Below are positions 25,466 to 35,894 of a DNA stretch of 64,000 bases, in pieces. Source of the DNA: Hirudinaria manillensis (Eukaryota; Annelida; Clitellata; Hirudinida; Hirudinidae); the NCBI GenBank assembly GCA_034509925.1, contig CM067530.1, forward strand, positions 10,052,501-10,116,500, in the 5' to 3' direction. Below the pieces are notes generated by a model. That model saw nothing but the letters and a program-made list of their open reading frames with translations. It had not been told where the DNA came from and searched no databases. How positions within the stretch are numbered: position 1 is the stretch's first letter; the number at the start of each line of letters is the position of its first letter. The position numbers were made by a program, and so were the translations under genes.

Positions 25466-28429
25466 TGGAATTTGATTACGTATAATACAATTAAAAAAAA
25501 ATTCACTTTTCACGTACAGAAAGACGGTTTCAGCGTCTCAATTTCAGCGACATTGTTGACCCACGAAATTGGTCACAACATGGGATTGGTTCACGACAAT
25601 GACTTACATAATTGTGCTTGTGGTGACGTCACTGGAACTTGCATAATGAGCAGCTCGCTGAAGTAATATCCGAATCGGAGTGTTTATATTTTTTTTAAAG
25701 TTATTATATAAATATTATTATAAATATTATTAAATCGATTACAAATTATGTTTCGTTGATAATTATTAAGTTATGAATTTTTTCGTTTCAATTGTAAAAT
25801 GCTTGAGTTTATGAAGCAAAATAATTATTAATTATAATAATATAATAATTATTAAATATAATAATAAGCAAAATAATTCTTAATAATTGGTTAATAATTC
25901 CTAAACATGCATACGATAATGTTTCAATTAATCTCATGCATCTGACAGCATGTAATTAGTTTAATATAATTTTCATAACTACAGTTTTCATAATTAGTTT
26001 CTATTTCCAATCCACAGTCTCAAGAGAGCTCCAACAACGTTCTCCAGTTGTTCCAAGAACTACTTGATTGACAAACGCAGTCTCGGTTTGGACTTGTGTC
26101 TCTTCAACATTCCTGACCTGATGAACCTCACTGGAGGAGTTTCCACGTGTGGAAATGGAATCATTGAAGAGGGAGAAGACTGCGATTGTGGTGGATTGCC
26201 TGGAGATGTGAGAGTTTTGAATATGATTTTTATTTTCTCTGAACTGTTTATTTATGAACTTAATGTAGTTATCCGGATGATTGATACCAACAGTTAATTC
26301 ACTCTAGTTTTTCCAATTTCTAAATTTTAGTAACTAATTTAGACTCTAACGGTTTAGTAATTTTTGCAATAACGATTGTTATAACAAGAAATAAATAAAA
26401 ATATTTCAAGATTTGCAACAAGTATTGTTGTGGAAGCAATTGCAAATTGGTCGGAAGTGCAGCTTGCGCCATGGGAATGTGTTGCGACGTCTACGCCTGT
26501 AATGTTAGTTGGAGCTGCTTCTATGGACAATATTATTTCATTCGATATATATTTAATGAAACATGATAATGATTAATCGAAAAATCTGTAGAAATAAAAT
26601 AATATATTTATAAAATTATCTTTAAACAATAACATGATAGTTTATACAAATTTTAATCGGATTGGGATGTTATTGTTCTTCCTCAATATTGATATTCTAT
26701 GCCATCCTAATGAAATAATATATATTTTCACTTACCTCAGTTCACCATGGCCAACACCATCTGTAGATCGGCAGAAGATTCATGTGACATTCCTGAACTT
26801 TGTGACGGAAGGTCTGCCTTTTGCCCGACTGACAGTTACAATCATGACGGTCTTTCTTGCGATGTCGCCGGGGTTCGTACATTCCATGTTTTAAGGAGTT
26901 ATTAATTAAATTAATTAAGAATTTATCAATGAAAAGACGTTAATAAATATTAATATGAAGAGTGACCGTCTAGCACATAAAAATATTTGCTATTTTCTTA
27001 AATTTATTTAATTTCCAGTAGTCAATTTATAATTACTTATATGTAAATTTAAAATAAAGTTGTATTATATTTTGTAGTCACGATGTAGCAGATGCAGTAT
27101 TAAATGTAGATGTAATTATTAATAGTTCTCCCTCAGAAACCAGCCTTCTGCTCCAAAGGCAGGTGTCAAAACCACGAGTCGCAATGCCAGAAAATTTGGA
27201 ATTCGGCCGCTACAGAATCGCCTGGCGAATGTTACGACAGAAATAAAAACGGAAATATTTCAGGAAGCTGTAAAATTAATTTAGACGACAACATGACGTT
27301 CCTGCCATGCGATGAAAAGTTGGTTTGTTGGGAAACAGATGGAGAAAATAGTCAATGAATCTATGATATATCTTATCTATTAATCCACCCGTTTCACGAA
27401 TAATAATGATTCTAGTTCCCAAAAAAATGGCTAAAAAAAAGAATACTATATAATGGAATATAATTTCTTCAGAGACATTAACTGCGGACAACTGTTCTGT
27501 GTTCCTTCCCCTCCTGGGTTAGTGGAAACTACGCTGAGGAGTTCAAAAGTCTACTATCACAATACGTTACGTTCGGTCTGTGCTTTTGTTATCTTCGACT
27601 TTGGAAAGCAAGTTGTGAGTCCCGGATTCGTTCCTGACGGTGCAGTTTGTGGAAATTCAAAGGTTATTTGAACTGATTTTTGTCGTAGATTTTAAGCCGG
27701 TTTGACCACAAAATTGCAGCATTCCTTCAATATTATTGATTAATAATGCCAATCTAATATTAGTCGGTTAGCAAATACTTTTATACTTTTATTGATTAAT
27801 AATGCCAATCTAATATTAGTCGGTTAGCAAATACTTTTAGCAAACTAGATTTAATTAAACTGCAAGGAATGCAAATAAATTTTTTAAAGTTTTATTTGTC
27901 TTGTTCAAATAATTTAAATCGTGTTCGTTTGTGATAAATTATAACAGATGTGTGTAAACCAAAGCTGCGTCGACGTGACTAGCGTGCTGCTTTCAAATCC
28001 ATGTCCGTCAGATTGTCAGGATGGTGTGAGTATGGACCAATCCTCTTAGAACTGTGGCTCTATTATTTCGATAATTTCCGCAATTAATTTCTAATTTAAA
28101 TAATATTTTTCTTAATTTTGAATTAAGTATCAAAATAAGTACAAATAAGTTTGTAAAAGTTGATAATAACAGAAGATCCTAACTAATTTATGAAATTAAT
28201 TCTCCATTCTCGCGTCTTCATCATCCAGGTTTGTGACAATACAGGTCAATGCAGGTGTACCAACGGCCTTGTACACCCCAGTTGTTCAGGTGAGACTTTC
28301 ACAAAGTTCATTCCATCCACAACAACAAGGACAAGGGCTTCCAGTGGCTTTCGTGTCCCTCGTGTGGAAAATATGGTGTTATCAATTGTCTTGTTGAATT
28401 TGTTTAAATACTTTCTAGGATATCACTAG
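20926..28429 (+). CDS. ADAM-type (reprolysin) metalloprotease, tandem copy 2
   Basis: Nineteen exons: 20926-20995, 21069-21148, 21332-21414, 22174-22246, 22413-22495, 22854-22960, 23245-23282, 23676-23753, 24000-24068, 24514-24686, 24983-25076, 25520-25662, 26018-26207, 26411-26503, 26741-26872, 27137-27318, 27473-27662, 27948-28025, 28229-28429; 718 aa. It matches copy 1 exon for exon: lengths are identical except exons 1 and 17, and all phases agree. Signal peptide; cysteine-switch-like FTCGV (C165); zinc motif at H331/H335/H341 with Met-turn CIMS; disintegrin SCD loop; cysteine-rich and EGF-like regions. After the EGF a Thr/Ser/Arg stretch leads to a hydrophobic end (MVLSIVLLNLF) with no cytoplasmic tail, compatible with a GPI signal or a tail anchor (inference). 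In exon 11 the acceptor at 24982 was chosen because the AG at 24960 leads into a stop. Confidence 0.92.
22989..23037. repeat. (AAT)n microsatellite in intron 6
   Basis: An AAT array in intron 6 of ADAM gene 2. Copy 1 has AAC/AAT-rich sequence at the equivalent place (about 15312-15340). Confidence 0.85.
25371..25464. repeat. (ATT)n microsatellite in intron 11
   Basis: A long ATT array just before the exon that carries the zinc motif of ADAM gene 2. An open frame runs from it into the exon, so automatic gene callers may wrongly attach a poly-Ile tract to the protease. Confidence 0.95.
27735..27840. repeat. 56-bp tandem duplication in intron 17
   Basis: ATTGATTAATAATGCCAATC and the following sequence occur at 27735 and 27791, essentially identical, within intron 17 of ADAM gene 2. 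Confidence 0.9.
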
Positions 28430-29972
28430 AGATTATTATCAGTTATTGTCGATAATTTTTTTATTTATATCTTTTATATTTGTTAATTGCCGAATACGTG
28501 TGAATTTGATCCAGAGTTGAAATTATCTAAATAATAATAATTATTATATTTTTAATAATTACTATTATAGTTGTTGTTCTTGTTGCTACATTTTAATTTT
28601 AATTAATTTTAATTAATTGAAAAGTGTTCGTCATTCATTCATTCGTGAAATGTTTAATTGTCGGTGGCTCCAAATCTAGGGAATATTTGATTGTGCCTTT
28701 CGTAGTTCGTACCACTGTACATAACGTTCTTGAATTGAAGTGATCAAAGACCTGCATCTTTGTTATTATTGCGTTATTGTTATTCTGGGTTTTTAAGATT
28801 TGCAATGCAAAGATTTAAGTCTAATATCCAGACCGACTGTTAAGATTTTGACTTATTTTTAATGAAAATTGTAAGAAACAAAACATCTTTATTCTCATTG
28901 ATCTTCACCGAAAAGTCCTTTTCAAAATAGACATAATAAATCTTTTAATTCAACAAAACAAGCCCATTTGTTCACATGTAGAAATGTATTGGAAGGTTTT
29001 AGGAAAATTTTAAATTTCGAATTTTAAAGTAACAATTTATCCATCGAAAAGATGTTTGGATGAAGCACTGGTCCTTTGTCTTCATTTGCACTCATCTTCA
29101 TTTAGCTGTCCATTCATTATCTCCACTAAACCGAGTCATTCAAATGCCACCACCTGGAACTCTGCTCTGAACACAGCAAGATCAATGGGGATTCCAAGCA
29201 TTACGTTGTGACCCGTTTATCCTTGATGTCCAACACTTAGGAGGAGACAAGGCTCATCTGACGCCCTGCTTATGGCTGTTCCACTGCAAAGCGTTTGCAC
29301 GAATTAGTTATTTATTAATCTATTATTATAACACTCCTTTAAAAAGATAAGTGAGATTGAGAGAGTTTTAGAAAAGACACAACGTTTGCCAAGATCCTCT
29401 CTGAAAATATTGGAGTGCAAAAAATCCACAAGTTTTTTCATTGTTTGCATTTAGAATACATTTAGAATGCCTTCAAACATTTGAGTACCATTACTGCTGA
29501 CCTTTGCAGTCCCTCGTTCGAAATCAAGGTTATAACCTCGTGCCCAAACGTTATGATGAATGCTTCCTTTAAACGTTTCGACAAGGATATCAATTGCTAT
29601 AAATTCTTTTGTGGTAAATGCAGGTGGTAAATCCAGGTAAGTCCTCATTTATTATGTTTATTTTTACACGTTCAAGGGTCGCAAAGAAAGTCAACAAGTC
29701 TGGCGATTCCAGAAGCAACGAAGAAATTAATAATTCGATGGCTCATGGAATGTTATGCTTCACAAAAACAAAATTGAGAATTGATGTCATTCTTTTGTTT
29801 TCAACGACCGAAGTTAGAATCGAATGCGTGCCGATCTGCTATTTGCTCACTATTATACTTTTGGCAGCACCTGTGTTTACTCAATTTTTTAATTTAAATT
29901 CTCATTTAGTTGAGATAATATTTAAAATCTAAATTAAATTTATTTAAAAAAAACAGATTAAATTAGCAACAG
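28430..29972. other. Gene-free interval
   Basis: Between ADAM gene 2 and the convergent GT92 gene. A patch of higher GC at about 29040-29290 has no frame of convincing length on either strand. The open frame 29618-29932 (plus) shows no domain. Confidence 0.5.
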
Positions 29973-31359
29973 TCACGTCTGAATGGGAATATTCAAGTGA
30001 TGCAGAATATTCTCTACATTAGTGACGAGCGGTTCTTCAAACTTAAGCACCACATCGTCAGCCATCTTTTCGCTGTGTAGCAGACTACAGCTGGCCGTTC
30101 CCGTGAACTTACCGCAGAAGCGATAATGGTGGCTCATGGCCAAATCTGTTGGGGAAAAGTAGGAGACCCTACCGCTGTACAGAGGCAGACGATTGTAACA
30201 ATAGTGATTCATAAGATTGAAGCAAAACTTGGGCTTTAAAATGGACTTCGAAGCCGTGTACGGCGCAAGGGGCTTCGTTCTGTGACGAAAGCGAAGCGTT
30301 TTCATGTGCTGAGGTTTGTAAAGATCCGGAGGAAATGACTTGAAGAAGTAGGTATTCTGAAATCCAATCGACATGACTTCCTCCTTTGCTTTGATGGCTT
30401 TCAGAGATTCCTCGATGAGATCGTGAAAGTTGGTGATGTTACCTCTGGGAACGATGAACTCATCGTGGTCTACGATGACTAGATACCGGTATCTGTACAT
30501 GTTCCGCATCATGCAGTCGTTCAGACAAGTTATACGAAGATTTCTTATTTTCTTGACCGAATATTCGGGGTAGCCGTCATCTGGTCCCAAAGGATGAGGA
30601 ATCTGATCGAGAATCAGGGTTTTATTTTTGACGTAATAATCCAGGACAGCATCGATGCCCCTGTAGCTGGTATTGTAGAGGTTAAACTCTTGGACCCCCA
30701 TTAAGCGGTAGAATTCGAACCATTCGACCATCTCTTGAGGGGTGAAAGGTCCGTGGCCGTTGACGACGCAGAGTCCGAATTCTATTGGAGGATCTTTGTG
30801 ACTCTCGTGTAATACGGGCAGTAAAGTGGTCAGTGGCTTGCAGGCATCCTCCTCGCTGACTGATACGAATTTCGGAAGATGGTTCGTTGATGAGACGGGA
30901 CACGACAAGATGTACTCTACGAATACTCCTTCTTTGAAGCCACCAGAAACGATTCCAGTTCTATTAAGAGTTCCCAGCTGAACGTAGGCCTGGTTTGGGT
31001 AGCCATCGTACCAATAGTGACAGAACAGGGTCATGTTGGCATAACTAGTGGCCATCAAGTTGATGCGGACAAACTGAGATCCAGCCAACGGTCTGTCGTC
31101 GAAAAAGGCCGAATACAAGTAGACCTTTCCCTTGCCGGATACTTCTGTTTGCCAGCGGTTCTGAGTGACCTTTATGTCTTTTCGGTCCGGCAGGGTAATG
31201 CCAGGGCATTTTATCGTATTGTTTTCTATTAAATCTTTTGTAAATTTAATTGTTCTGGATAATCTTCTATTAGAGTGATCGCGATGGTAGATTTCATGTA
31301 ACAGACTCTGGTATCCTACCAAGGTGCATATTAGGACGAAGACCATTAAACTGATGATT
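29973..31359 (-). CDS. Glycosyltransferase family 92 (DUF23) protein
   Basis: One large exon; translation from the ATG at 31346 gives 457 aa. It starts with a hydrophobic signal-anchor (MVFVLICTLVG) typical of type II Golgi enzymes. The GT92 domain is recognisable from WFEFYRLMGVQEFNLYN and the DxD-type metal/nucleotide-sugar site VDHDEFIVPR (D293, D295), with CLNDC and MSHHYRFC further on. GT92 enzymes transfer galactose in the animals where they have been studied; the substrate here is unknown. A clear acceptor (TTATTGCAG) at 31360 keeps the frame open back to residues IISL, so a short upstream exon may supply the true start or the 5-prime untranslated region; I did not find it. It converges on ADAM gene 2. 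Confidence 0.9.
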
Positions 31360-33559
31360 CTGCAATAAATTAATTTTAAATTTATAGAATGCTATTTCTC
31401 GATTATTCATTTTCACTAGGAGGGCCTTTGTAAGATCTCTAAAATGACCTACAATTTTCAGAAAAACAGATAGAAGACAAGCAAAAGCCAAAAGCTAATG
31501 TGAGACAGAGTTTCACACCGAATCCACAACTGAAAGAGTGATAATAGGTAAAGAGCAGAAAATATAAAACAATGCTTGAGTTTTATTTTATAATTACTTC
31601 CATATTATCTGATTGGTAATAATTTTTAGATTCTTTAACATTAAATAGACATTAAATAGCACTTTCTCTGAGGCTAGAGTTAAAATGCGGTTTTCATACT
31701 AGATGCGTTTATTTGTCTTGCCGGTACTTGACTTACTAGAATAATCTGACTTCAAAAGAACAATCCTTAAAAATATTGTAGGGACAGGATATTGAAATTC
31801 AAAATGTTTTCGGTGCAAACTCATCAACTCTAGCGAAAATATTGTTGATGTTGCGAGTACCAATTTCCCAATGTACCAAAAATTTTATCTCAAGTGTAGA
31901 TTGCGTTCCGACCTTTTTTTTTAAACTTAATCAAGCGTTGAAAATTATTGTTACTTATGTTATAATGAAGTTGTTAGTATGTATTACGAAAATATTATTC
32001 AATTTATTCTGTTATTATCATTATTATTATTATTTATGTAAATTGATATTATGAAGTTACCTGAATGAACACTGCAATAATATCCGGTCGATTAAATTGC
32101 AGGTCGAATGAAGATAATAATGACTTAAGATTTCGCGCGAGCATATAATTTTATTGCTTTATAGCATTTTTTTAATTTTCCAATATTTGCTTTTAAAATC
32201 GTTTTATTTGTGGTCTAAATCGAAAAATTTGTACATTTTTAGACTCATTAACATTAACTTCCATGAAGTACATGAAGTAATAAGTCGATTAATAATAAAT
32301 ATAAGTTATTAATTACGTAATCTGAATAACAAATAGATTATTTTTGCTTTAGCGGTTAAATTATTTTTTTTATAGAATTTTAATTAATAATTGATTTAGG
32401 GAAATAATACAAATACTCAATTTAAGAAATAAACAATTATTCAATTTGAAATGAATTTTAAATTTAAAGAATTTTTTTTTTAAATTTTACATTTAAATTT
32501 CATGCGCGATTATGCAATTATTTCGAGCACGAATGACATTTATTTTGCACTGGCGTGTAACTCAAGTTAATTTCAATTCATTTTCCGACTGTCTCAAAAT
32601 GTTGATTTGTGACTGTTTTAAACAGAAACAAATATGCTTTTAATTAGTTGGAAGGAAGATTAAGAGGCTAAGGACAGTTTTCTCACAGAGATTTAAAAAC
32701 AAAGCTAATTGAAATGATTCCATACGAGAAATTTGCAATGCATCCAACTTCAACATGACGTCAACCAATTTATATTGCTATATGATTGATATTAATAAAT
32801 ATGTTACGATTAGTTAGTTTCTTTAAAATATTGGTAAAAAAAAATCAATTAAATACCTTGGCTTCCTGCAAAGCTGTTTAAGCCATCTGTGACATTTCAA
32901 AATTCCCATTTCGCGCGATCAATCCTTTTTCTGAATCATGAAGTTACTATTATCTGGACCGAACAAAAACTTTCAAGTCTTGTGACACGAGTCGTGAAGG
33001 ACCGACTTGAAACTCTTAAAAAGGTCCATCGATAGTAGCGACCGAATTATTCATTGACCATCGATAACAACGAGTGATCCTTTGACCCGAAACAATTGTC
33101 TCAAGCCTTTGTCACAGCGATTTAATTATAAAGACATTCTTCAACAGAATACTCGGGCAGACTGAGAGGTATGCATCCGACTCGTGGTTTTAATTTCTGC
33201 TCGCTGATGGTTCAACCGATGCTAGCGTTGATAAATTTGTAGAACTTGCACAGCCATAAATCAAAAACGAAAAAGATAAATTGCAATATCAATTCATATC
33301 CTCATTGGTTGACCACTATCAATCAATAGACTGACGAATTATCAATTCATCGCATGCATTTGCTCTAATTCATTAGCTGTTCAATAAAGAATCAACGACA
33401 TTCACACTCGTGTTAAAACGTTTTGCAAAATAAATATGAAAAAATTGTTTTCATAACAACTAAGAATGCATAAATGCAACAATGGACAGAGATTCGCCCA
33501 CCAGTGCCATTTTGGACATACATCATTCTTGTCACAATGCTTCTAGTTAGAAAAGCTAA

Positions 33560-33603
33560 GAATAATTAATCATGTTTTATTATTATTATTATTATTATTA
33601 TAT

Positions 33604-33636
<33 letters not shown>

Positions 33637-33652
33637 TGCTGCAATTGTTATT
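33560..33652. repeat. ATT/AAT fold-back microsatellite
   Basis: An ATT run is followed directly by an AAT run and another ATT run, so the segment can fold on itself. Confidence 0.85.
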
Positions 33653-33777
33653 ATTATAATTAACTTTATAGTAAACACCTTGAGTACTATAAACTGAGTT
33701 GTTTTTCTAAGAACACTTGAGATGAATAATTTCAATTTGTTTTCAGAATGTTAATATATTCAAAATTCTCATTGTCT

Positions 33778-33905
33778 TATTCATTTTAAAGGACGTGATA
33801 GGCACACAACGCTGGCGGCATAAGCTGGGATTCGAACACCAAGCCTCGTGACTCTTGTCAAAAAATATTCCGTTACGTCTGCTCACGTAATTTACTACTG
33901 TATTT
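33778..33905 (-). mobile_element. tRNA-derived SINE-like unit
   Basis: On the minus strand, GTGAGCAGACGTAACGG (A-box-like) is followed about 45 bp later by GGTGTTCGAATCCCAGC, a near-perfect tRNA B box, then a GC-richer body (GCCGCCAGCGTTGTGTGCC). The spacing fits a tRNA-derived head with a SINE body. The unit lacks a closed acceptor stem, so it is not called as a functional tRNA gene. Confidence 0.5.
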
Positions 33906-33946
33906 AACCTTGGGGCTTGTCACCGACAACATTCAATGTTACTGTA

Positions 33947-34048
<102 letters not shown>

Positions 34049-34186
34049 TAAGCACATTTTTAATTTTTTTTCTCGACTTCTCTACCTGGATGAATGCAGA
34101 TAAGAAAAAGAACATATTATTAATTTTTTTAAATAATAATAATAATTTACAAAATAAACCGGACAACCAGTAAACAATATATGCCT

Positions 34187-34277
34187 ATACTTACATTACA
34201 AAATATAATTATTATTATTATAAATGTAAGTATAATGTAATACAAATTCTTATTATTATATTTCATAATGTAAGTAT
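34187..34277. mobile_element. Small palindromic (MITE-like) element
   Basis: The ends are inverted repeats of about 22 bp: ATACTTACATTACAAAATAT at the left, and a copy with about two mismatches on the opposite strand at the right. Total length is 91 bp, with an ATT-rich centre carrying a further ATGTAAGTATAATG copy. It may be a MITE or a simple fold-back. No target duplication was established. Confidence 0.4.
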
Positions 34278-35894
34278 ATTATTATTATCGTCAGCAGTTA
34301 TAATAACCCCAGCATTGATCAATCCAGTTAGGTGGGAAATTAAGGTCAAACTAAGGCAAAAATTAGGCACGGATTCTTTGCCGGTTGTCTGGTTTATTTC
34401 GTAAATAATAATTGAACAATTCATATTCATGATGAATATATATTTAAATAATTTTTTAAAAAGTTTAATAAAGAATATAATTTTAAATATTGGATATTTT
34501 TAAAACATTCCAAACATAAATACGATTAAACTTCGTTATTCATTTTAATTCGTGTGTGGAAAATTTTGAGTTTTATTTTTCTGATGTTTTTTTTTGTAAC
34601 AGGAAATATCGGAATTCCTTGAATAATTTCAGCAATCAATTGCTGTAATGTTGATATTTGACACCAGTGATGATGATGACGATGATGATAGTAACGCATG
34701 TGTATGTCTTTCTGTCTGCATCTGTGTCCACTCTGTACGTGTGTCGGCATTTACCGACAGATGATTAGAGCGATGCTTACTCAAGTGAAAAGGAAAATTA
34801 ACCTCTTGGGGATGACCAAATATGTCAGTTTCTCAGGATTTTCACAAGATAGGGTTGTTTAATGCATAGAATTCTTTTGTACCTTTTTACCGACTGTTAC
34901 AAATCTAAGCATAAAGTCTATTCTAATAACCAACTGCAATAACCAGCAGCACTTGTTTCTTTAAGACTGACCCTTATAGCTATGTTTTGCATGTAATGTT
35001 TTCATTTCGATTAATAAATTAATACCTAAATTCTCCTTAATTTATGATTAGGGATGGGATTACGGAAGGTTTTGGTTGGCAAAGTCTACGTCAAAGGATG
35101 GTCATTATCGCTTGTCGGTGTGAATGCGTGTTGCAAAGCAAACCTATCGAATAAAATCAAATAGTTAAAAAGTACAAATGTTAATGTTAATTGTCATATG
35201 AAATTTCGATGAGCTGGCTTTCTTTCGCATAATTTGTATAATTAATTCTACATTTAATATTTATAACCTGCATAATTTCTAGTAGGTGAATTATTAACGT
35301 TATTTTCAACTTCGAATCAATGTCGTTACTGTTATTGGATTACATTTGGCAGGTGAATATTCTTCTGAAGGTTGGTGGTGACGAAGATGATGATACCCGT
35401 ATAATACCGTTAATAATTGGTCCTTGTAGTAATGCTGTTATAATTTTGTACCGGTGTACAAAGTACGAATGGTACGTGAAGGAGAATTAGCTACGACAAT
35501 GTGTTCGTAGAGTGAACAGATTCTATAAATCATTTTTTGCAGACAAAACTTTTTGTAATTGTTATAAGAAAATAAAATACGATGAGATATAAGAGTTTAA
35601 ATCAAAGAAAGAATCACTCTATCCTAAAGAGTTAAAACATTTTATTTCAAAATCAAAAACCAAGCTTCAAATAGCAGGCCACTTAAGCAGAGACATTTTA
35701 TGGCCTACAAATTCAGCAGAGTAACACGGACTAGACAAAGGCACTCCATAGTAAGTCTTGTCAAACAATTTACAAATCATAGCAACGGCCATAACCATAA
35801 CAACATCAATTTTTGTTTCAAATTCAATTCACAATAGATCGAGTAATACAGTTACAGGCTTTTTGGAATGCTTGCTAGGTCTCTTGATGTGATA

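Noticed and set aside
25280-25519. Poly-Ile extension upstream of the ADAM zinc-motif exon
   Set aside because: It is the intron microsatellite running into the acceptor; the exon starts at 25520 by phase and by comparison with copy 1.
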